From contig CAJTXV010000028.1 in NCBI GenBank assembly GCA_910584255.1, forward strand, positions 1-20,369: 20,369 nucleotides of DNA, written 5' to 3'. Shown here one piece after another: positions 14,967 through 20,369 of this stretch. The position numbers and the translations under genes were made by a program. The notes below the pieces were generated by a model. The model searched no databases. It was given only the letters and a program-made list of their open reading frames with translations, and was not told the DNA's origin. Source of the stretch: an uncultured Bacilli bacterium. GTDB taxonomy: Bacteria > Bacillota_I > Bacilli_A > RF39 > UBA660. Each line of letters opens with the position of its first letter. Position 1 is the first letter of the stretch.

Positions 14967-15566
14967 ATGAAAGAAAAAATTAAAAGTGTAGCTTTTGATC
15001 TTGGTGGTGTATTAATGTATCAAGACCATAGTACATTAACAGAAGAGGAGCAGCTCCTATTTAAAGTCTACATGAATCGAAATAATCAAGAAAAAATAAA
15101 AGAATACTACCAATTATTTGGAGAAGAAAAAACAAAAAAAATTCTAGCATATGCAGAAGAACAAATACAGTCTATTTATATAAAAATACATAGATTAAGT
15201 AACAATACAATAGAAACACTAGAAACGTTAAAAAGGAGAGAAATTACTCCATCGATTTGGACCAATAATATTAGAGCGATTGATATGGTCTTAGAAAGAT
15301 TTGGATTCTATGACTATGTAAAAAAAGAACATATCATCAATTCATTTGACTTTGGATATGATAAACCGAATAGAAATTTTTACCGATATGCTTTAGAAAA
15401 AACAAAACAAGTACCAAAAGAAGTATTATTTATCGATGATAGTCTTAAAAATGTCGAAGGAGCGAAAGTCTTAGATATTCATGCACTAGAATATATTGAA
15501 AGTGAAAAAAAGTCATTGAAAGAAGCAACATTGGAAGAAATAGAAAAGATTGAGAAAAAAAGATAA
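14967..15566 (+). CDS. HAD-superfamily hydrolase (subfamily IA)
   Basis: Cytoplasmic phosphatase or related hydrolase. The 199-residue product has motif I FDLGGVL (10-16) with nucleophile D11; the usual second Asp is Gly, as in the YihX-like group. Motif II is WTNN (98-101), with T99. The motif III Lys is K133 (YDKPN), and motif IV is FIDDS (155-159), with D157 and D158. A helical cap lies between motifs I and II. The ATG at 14967 is preferred over the in-frame ATG at 14943, because AGAGG sits between the two at the right distance. Its stop overlaps the next start (TAATG), so it is coupled to the phosphotransferase. The substrate is not identifiable. Confidence 0.88.
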   Translation: MKEKIKSVAFDLGGVLMYQDHSTLTEEEQLLFKVYMNRNNQEKIKEYYQLFGEEKTKKILAYAEEQIQSIYIKIHRLSNNTIETLETLKRREITPSIWTNNIRAIDMVLERFGFYDYVKKEHIINSFDFGYDKPNRNFYRYALEKTKQVPKEVLFIDDSLKNVEGAKVLDIHALEYIESEKKSLKEATLEEIEKIEKKR

Positions 15567-17455
15567 TGGAAATAATAGAACTAGGTACCAAGCAAAATCT
15601 AAAAGGAAAAGCAGGAAATTTAAACTTACTTTATCATGACTTTTCGATTGTAAGAGGAATCATTATTCCAAATAAAGTATTTCAATATTTTCTAAAACAA
15701 AATCATATTTCTCTATCTGAAAATCATATCGAAGAAAAGATTAAAAATGGAAAATTAGAAACAAAAAATTTAATAGAATACTTAAAGAAAAATAAATATC
15801 AAACTGTAATTGTACGTTCTAGTGTTTCCCTAGAAGATCAAGATCATTATGCGTTTTCAGGACAATTTGATTCTTTTCCAAATACTAAAATAAAAGAAGT
15901 TGAACAAAGAATCAAGGATTGTTGGATTTCTCTATTTAAAAGTAATATTCATTCCTATTTAAATGAAAAAAGAATGAAAACTACAAATATTAAATTCGAT
16001 ATACTAATTCAAGAAATGATGATATCTGATATTTCTGGAATTGCATTTTCCATCAATCCAGCAAATGGAAAACAAGAAATATTAATAGAAGCTACAAAAG
16101 AACAATGCAAGAAATTAGTAGAGGGAAAAATAATACCCTATACCTACCACTTGCCAAAAGATAAAGAAGGAGATTCTCTTCTAACAAAAGAACAATTAAG
16201 TATTATAAAAGAAAATGTTCAAAAACTTAAAAATATATTGAGGAAAGAAATAGAAATAGAATTTTGTTTTAAGAATAGTACCTTTTACCTATTCCAAATA
16301 AGACCAATTACTTCTATCCATTTTTCATTAGATAACTATATCAAAGAAGGTTATTGGTGTGATTTCAAAAATAATAATTGGCAAGTTTTTCATAGAAGTT
16401 TATGGATATTAGGAGCTACAAAATATAAAAATAAAAGAATCCATAATGAAGTAACAGAAGATATCACCGTATACTATCCTAAAAATCAAAAACAAATTCG
16501 TGGATTCAACGGAAATATATTACCACTCGATCAACAAACAATCATAAGTCATACAGAAAAAGATATAATGATCTACATTGAAAACTGCTACAAAATAGCA
16601 AAAGAAATCCATCAATTATCAAAAGAAGTAAAAATGGAAATAGAAAAAAATGAGTATCAAGAAGTAATAAAAGATATTAAAAAAATCATAGACAAAAATG
16701 CACAAATCAATTCTTATGAATATTTAGTTAATTCTTTGACAAACCCACTTCAAAAAGTATTAAGTAAAAATGGAAGAAAAAGAATAGAAGAATGGAAGAA
16801 TAATCAAAGTATTAGTTATTTTCCAATTTATCAAGATATTTTTAAATATATTTCTACTTATTTTAAAATAGAAATGGACATAGAAAAACTATTAATGTAT
16901 ACACATGTAGAAGAATTAATAGATTTATGTAATCAAAAATTAAACAAAGAAACACTCATTAAAAGAATTAATCAAAGAGAAAAGAATGGATTCGTTCTAT
17001 GTAATTTACAAAATAAAAAGTACCAAAATAAAATTATTACAAAGAAAGAAACCATAGAAATTACAAAAAAAAGATTTCAAGAGTTAGAACAAAAAAATAA
17101 AAAAGAGCATCAAATAAAAAATGGGATGAAAGGTTCTTCTACATTCAAGAATGATAAAGTAATTACAGGAGAATGTGTTGTAATTAAAGATAATACAGTA
17201 AATATAAGTAAACTAGATATAGAAGGAAAAATTTTAGTTTGTCCAATTACTACGGCAAAAGATGTGGAGTATTTAAAAAAGGTAAAAGCAATTATCACCG
17301 ATTATGGAGGAATATTATGTCATGCAGCAATTTTCTCAAGAGAGTTTAATATTCCCTGTTTAATGGGTTGTGAAATAGCAACAGAATATTTCAAAACAGA
17401 TGACATAATTACTTATGATATCAATCAAGAAATAGCCTATAAGAAAGAAATATAA
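15566..17455 (+). CDS. PEP-synthase/rifampin-phosphotransferase-like enzyme
   Basis: The 629-residue product has the two ends of a phosphoenolpyruvate synthase or pyruvate-phosphate-dikinase type enzyme. The N-terminal ATP-binding domain shows VRSSVSLED (83-91), SGQFDS (98-103), VQ-like IQEMMISDISGIAFS (148-162) and QIRPIT (244-249). The C-terminal swivelling domain shows the phosphohistidine motif GGILCHAAIFSRE (581-593, H586). The roughly 270-residue middle region is not recognisable. It lacks the PEP/pyruvate-binding TIM barrel, so the enzyme more resembles rifampin phosphotransferases (ATP to AMP plus phosphate) but is shorter. It starts on the last base of the HAD gene stop. The acceptor substrate is unknown; antibiotic inactivation, nucleotide or cell-surface chemistry are all possible. 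Confidence 0.8.
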   Translation: MEIIELGTKQNLKGKAGNLNLLYHDFSIVRGIIIPNKVFQYFLKQNHISLSENHIEEKIKNGKLETKNLIEYLKKNKYQTVIVRSSVSLEDQDHYAFSGQFDSFPNTKIKEVEQRIKDCWISLFKSNIHSYLNEKRMKTTNIKFDILIQEMMISDISGIAFSINPANGKQEILIEATKEQCKKLVEGKIIPYTYHLPKDKEGDSLLTKEQLSIIKENVQKLKNILRKEIEIEFCFKNSTFYLFQIRPITSIHFSLDNYIKEGYWCDFKNNNWQVFHRSLWILGATKYKNKRIHNEVTEDITVYYPKNQKQIRGFNGNILPLDQQTIISHTEKDIMIYIENCYKIAKEIHQLSKEVKMEIEKNEYQEVIKDIKKIIDKNAQINSYEYLVNSLTNPLQKVLSKNGRKRIEEWKNNQSISYFPIYQDIFKYISTYFKIEMDIEKLLMYTHVEELIDLCNQKLNKETLIKRINQREKNGFVLCNLQNKKYQNKIITKKETIEITKKRFQELEQKNKKEHQIKNGMKGSSTFKNDKVITGECVVIKDNTVNISKLDIEGKILVCPITTAKDVEYLKKVKAIITDYGGILCHAAIFSREFNIPCLMGCEIATEYFKTDDIITYDINQEIAYKKEI

Positions 17456-17472
17456 AAAACATTTATGAATTT

Positions 17473-17505
17473 AAAAAATACAATCTAAAAAGGTTGTATT
17501 TTTTT
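17473..17505. terminator. Terminator between convergent operons
   Basis: Perfect 11-bp arms aaaaaatacaa (17473-17483) and ttgtatttttt (17494-17504) with a 10-base loop. It ends the phosphotransferase transcript, and on the other strand can end the rloB transcript. Confidence 0.85.
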
Positions 17506-17525
17506 GATATATCTAAAATAATAAA

Positions 17526-18217
17526 TTACCCTAATTCCTTTAATCTTTCGTCTATTTCTTCAAAAAATTTATAAACAGTAGTACAGCTTTCTGAATTAGA
17601 TGGTGTATCCCAACGATGACTTAAGTGAACACGAGCTGCATTTTTTTAGCCTGTTCAAGAGAACCATATTCTGATAATTTAGAATAAATCTCTTCATCAT
17701 TTTTTTTGTACTCATATTTTAATCCTACCTTTTTAAAATAGTCATTTATCTTACTTTTGTATGAAGCTCTATCCATCCCAACATCAATGTAATTAAAATG
17801 TAACAAGAACCAATACTCAATTGCTTGATTAGACCACAAAGGAATATACCCATTCCTTTCACACATAGAAACATCCTCATTAAAACATTCAGGACTAAAA
17901 CTATCCTTATCAAAAACAACAAAAATTTTTCCATATAGTAATGTACTATTACTACATTCATCTATTTCATTTAATAAATCTTCAACGGATTCTACTAAAG
18001 AAATTGTATTCCTGCCTTTACCAACTATCTTAACTTTTAATTTATATTTATCATCTATTCCCTCATTAATAGCATCCACTGCACCTCTAAAATAATTAGG
18101 CTCTGTTTGTTCTCCTTCACATACCACCAACCAATTACTAGATCTTTGTTTTTCTATATTTTCTTTCCTTTTTCTTCTTTCTTCCCTACGCTTATTAAAC
18201 AAATCATTGCTACCCAT
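17526..18217 (-). CDS. rloB: RloB/AbiLii-family Toprim-like defence protein, frameshifted
   Basis: Partner of the upstream ATPase in an RloAB/AbiL-type abortive-infection module. The N-terminal part shows VVCEGEQTEPNYF (31-43, E35 and E39), VGKGRNT (65-71), VFDKDSF (101-107) and SNQAIEYWFLLHF (129-141). These are hallmarks of the RloB family, which has a Toprim-like nuclease fold. In the first frame the protein stops at 17621 after 198 residues. A minus-one shift in the A7 run (17641-17647) after K192 restores a natural ending, NAARVHLSHRWDTPSNSE and onward, to a stop at 17526 (230 residues). That ending matches the His and Pro-Ser features of RloB C-termini. The gene is therefore either mutated, mis-sequenced or frameshifted on purpose. 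Its AGGTG site overlaps the stop of the ATPase gene, 8 bases away. Confidence 0.82.
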
Positions 18218-18225
18218 ATTTTCAC

Positions 18226-19461
18226 CTACTCATCTTCATATGGTATAGCACCAAATTGACCTGTTAAATATTTTTTCTCATAATCTGCATCCACTCTTAG
18301 ATTTCTAAATTCAGATAAAGAATATAATCTTGATTTCCCAAGTGAATCTTTTTCTACCAAATATAGCTGATCTCTTCTTAAATCATTACTATTGAATAAA
18401 AATGTTGAATGTGCTGTATAAATCAATTGTGCATTATTTTTATTTATATTTTTATCTTTATATATATTAACAATTTTTTTATATAATAAAGGATGAAGTT
18501 TAACATCTAGTTCATCAATGCATAATAAACCACCTATTTCTAAATTGATTAATATTATTGGCATAATATTAAAGATTTTAACTGTCCCATCAGATTCTCT
18601 TAATAAAGGAATTAAAGTAGTATTATCATTATTATCTATATTCTTATGAACAGCACTAATGTTATAAGTTTTATTTCCAGAATCATCATCAAATTCATCA
18701 ATTTGAATTCCCAATAGGCATGGATCAAATTCATTAATTATCTTTTGAAATTTTTGATATAATAAGTTATTTTGACTTAAAATATCAAGACTAATTTTCT
18801 GTTGAAAAACACTTTCTATTCGAAAAACAAATTTATTAATATAATTGTAAATATCTCTAAGAATTCCTTTTTCTTCCTTAATTGCTACATTACTTAAAAT
18901 CAATAATTTATTTGTATTTAAATTGTTATTATCACCAAAAAGTTCCCATGTTTTTTTATATTTTCCATAAGCTTTTCCAAAATCAACTTTATTTTTAACT
19001 CTTTCAAAAATCACTTTCTGAGTTGCTTTCGTAGTAGATGAAAACTTTTTCATATATAACCACTCTTCATCAAACCCATTTTTATTCATTGAAAATCCAT
19101 ACCTATATTCGTAATCGTTAAGAGCAATAGAAATTTCATATTCACTGTTTCCGTTCTTTGCAATATCACTAAATGCAAAAGGCACTGCAGGCAAACTCTT
19201 ATTAATATCTACTCTACTTGACATTTTAATTATTTCAAACATAAAACGTAAAGCCTCTAATGTACTACTTTTGCCAGAAGCATTCGCACCGTGAATTTCT
19301 ATCACTGGTAAAATCTTATTTCCATTAATATCAATTGTAGAATTCATATGTCGCTTTTCTTTTGTCGCCATTAAATCTAAAATTGTTTCATCAAAAAAAC
19401 ACTTATGATTTTTAAATTTGAATTGTAATAACATAATATAACATCTGTCCCCTAAAAACAT
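18226..19461 (-). CDS. rloA: AAA-family ATPase, RloA/AbiLi type
   Basis: Cytoplasmic ATPase of the COG1106 (AAA15) group, which senses phage infection in related two-gene defence systems. The 411-residue product begins with the FKFKNHKCF-type N-terminus. It has Walker A GANASGKS (58-65), Walker B LLCIDELDVKLHP (312-324, D316 and E317) and the switch segment YTAHSTFLFN (348-357). This is the SMC/RecF-like head arrangement. AAAGGAG lies 5 bases before the ATG at 19461, so I use that start. An inner ATG at 19434 would fit the family N-terminus better but lacks a well-spaced site. Only 8 bases separate it from rloB. A possible promoter lies at 19584-19613. Confidence 0.88.
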   Translation of the reverse strand: MFLGDRCYIMLLQFKFKNHKCFFDETILDLMATKEKRHMNSTIDINGNKILPVIEIHGANASGKSSTLEALRFMFEIIKMSSRVDINKSLPAVPFAFSDIAKNGNSEYEISIALNDYEYRYGFSMNKNGFDEEWLYMKKFSSTTKATQKVIFERVKNKVDFGKAYGKYKKTWELFGDNNNLNTNKLLILSNVAIKEEKGILRDIYNYINKFVFRIESVFQQKISLDILSQNNLLYQKFQKIINEFDPCLLGIQIDEFDDDSGNKTYNISAVHKNIDNNDNTTLIPLLRESDGTVKIFNIMPIILINLEIGGLLCIDELDVKLHPLLYKKIVNIYKDKNINKNNAQLIYTAHSTFLFNSNDLRRDQLYLVEKDSLGKSRLYSLSEFRNLRVDADYEKKYLTGQFGAIPYEDE

Positions 19462-19619
19462 TCTATCTCCTTTCTTTTATTTTTACAACAATTTAGGAGA
19501 TTTTTTCTCTTGAAGCATACTTTTTTTAGTATATTATGCAATTTTTTTATATTTATGCATCATTTACTTAATAATTTTAAATTATTATATCTTTTGAAAT
19601 CAAAATCTGTCCCTAAAAA
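19443..19619. repeat. Direct repeat of a 15-16 base motif before rloA
   Basis: ATCTGTCCCCTAAAAA (19443-19458) and ATCTGTCCCTAAAAA (19605-19619) are the same motif with one C less. They lie 162 bp apart and flank the rloA leader. One copy is inside the first codons of rloA. The stretch between holds an imperfect AT-rich hairpin (GCATACT at 19515-19521 with AGTAT at 19528-19532) and no gene. Confidence 0.6.
19584..19613 (-). promoter_or_regulatory. Candidate promoter of the rloA-rloB operon
   Basis: On the minus strand GGGACA (19608-19613) is followed after 18 bp by TATAAT (19584-19589). The -35 hexamer lies in the upstream copy of the direct repeat. It would give a leader of about 115 bases before the ATG at 19461. 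The -35 match is only four of six. Confidence 0.35.
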
Positions 19620-19659
19620 TTTATAACAGATGAATAGATTATAAATGGTTTTTTAATTA

Positions 19660-19703
19660 AAAAAATCAAGGCTATCCATCTGAAAAGATATAACCTTGAT
19701 TTT
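19660..19703. terminator. Terminator after the surface-protein gene
   Basis: Arms aaaatcaagg-c-tat and ata-a-ccttgatttt pair with one mismatch. On the minus strand the stem is followed by a run of T, so it ends the gene that stops at 19728. Confidence 0.8.
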
Positions 19704-19727
19704 ATATGTACTTTTATAAACTATTGA

Positions 19728-20369
19728 CTATTCAATAATATATGGATTGGTATTTGTTCCTTTTCCTTTGATTTTTAAAATGTTGGTGTTTAGGTATACG
19801 ACAGGAAAAGCCACAGCATTAGTACTTGGACTATTATTACCGACATGCCCATAAATCAGATGTACATAGTTCAGTTTAGTATATGTTGTTATAGTAAAAC
19901 ATAATCCAGCATCCAGACAAGATAACCAATCACTTGTATGACAACTATTTGTACGAAATTCAGTTAAATTTGTAGATAAGCAAATATTTCGTACACTTCC
20001 TCCTACTGCATATCCAAAATCACTTGGATAAATGAGTCCTACATATCCTTTCCATGTCGTTGGGCTTCCAGCATATACCGAAGTAGCCCTCTCTGCTCTA
20101 TAGAATGTTGAGACAGATGCAAGTGCAGTATTCTGACCCCCTAAATTCCATGTAATATTACTAATTTGAGATTTTGCTGTGCTATTTAATGAACTTGTCC
20201 AGTATGCACCACTATTAAGGTAAGTCTTTAATGAAGCAGTAGACCAATTACTCTTATTGGCAGTATCCCATGCCATATTTCCAAGCGATTCTGCTCTTAT
20301 CAATTTAATACGATTTGCTTTATTTCCATTAGAATCTGGTACATTGTTCATTAGCCCTATGATTCTCCA
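19728..20369 (-). CDS. Probable secreted/surface protein, 5' end beyond the window
   Basis: The frame stays open to the right edge, where it reads WRIIGLMNNVPDSNG, so the true start lies outside. What is visible (214 residues) matches the family of gut-Firmicute proteins with a WSTASLKTYLN and SLNSTAKSQISN pattern, usually annotated as DUF6273-like. It contains many Trp, Tyr, Asn, Ser and Thr and paired Cys. It ends with GKGTNTNPYII, as such proteins often do. Homologues usually carry an N-terminal signal peptide or a prepilin-like leader, which cannot be seen here. An internal ATG at 20351 is not the real start. It is separated from rloA by a terminator. Confidence 0.6.
   Translation of the reverse strand, partial: WRIIGLMNNVPDSNGNKANRIKLIRAESLGNMAWDTANKSNWSTASLKTYLNSGAYWTSSLNSTAKSQISNITWNLGGQNTALASVSTFYRAERATSVYAGSPTTWKGYVGLIYPSDFGYAVGGSVRNICLSTNLTEFRTNSCHTSDWLSCLDAGLCFTITTYTKLNYVHLIYGHVGNNSPSTNAVAFPVVYLNTNILKIKGKGTNTNPYIIE

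Noticed and set aside
1..20369. CRISPR arrays, tRNA or rRNA genes, intact insertion sequences
   Set aside because: I looked for regularly spaced repeats, tRNA-like folds and paired terminal inverted repeats and saw none.

Overview
The window is strongly AT-rich and densely coded, and it carries housekeeping genes of a low-GC Gram-positive bacterium of the Bacilli type. The evidence is RecU, a class A penicillin-binding protein, DnaD, endonuclease III, a CCA-adding enzyme and clear AGGAGG-like ribosome binding sites. The Pro/Thr-rich tail on the PBP, the RloAB-type defence pair and the repeat-rich surface protein resemble uncultured gut Firmicutes. The exact genus cannot be read from the sequence.

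Layout. Positions 130-3478 hold a recU-PBP1 operon on the + strand, ended by a bidirectional terminator. Positions 3558-4822 hold a ZIP-family metal transporter and a TspO-family membrane protein on the - strand. A consensus sigma-A promoter (TTGACA, 17 bp, TATAAT) then drives a two-gene + strand operon (4964-10979). Its first product is a 1448-residue helical protein with an exact 190-residue internal tandem duplication and a possible ADP-ribosyltransferase-like C-terminus. Its second is an ankyrin-repeat/coiled-coil protein. Positions 11038-12349 hold dnaD-nth on the - strand with its own promoter. Next come a CCA-adding enzyme, a rhodanese lipoprotein and a transposase-derived HTH protein, all on the - strand (12429-14862). 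Positions 14967-17455 hold a + strand operon of a HAD hydrolase and a PEP-synthase-like phosphotransferase. Positions 17526-19461 hold an AAA ATPase/RloB pair on the - strand, with rloB interrupted by a frameshift in an A7 run. The window ends inside a - strand gene for a probable secreted or surface protein.

How it fits together. As I recall Bacillus subtilis gene order, recU-ponA faces nth-dnaD convergently, with cca further along the same side. That frame is kept here, but about 7.5 kb of extra genes lie in the convergent gap between PBP1 and nth. The most novel candidate is the giant-protein/ankyrin operon in this gap. The RloAB pair is a recognisable AbiL-like phage-defence module. No tRNA, rRNA, CRISPR array or intact insertion sequence was seen, and no gene-free stretch exceeds 300 bases.
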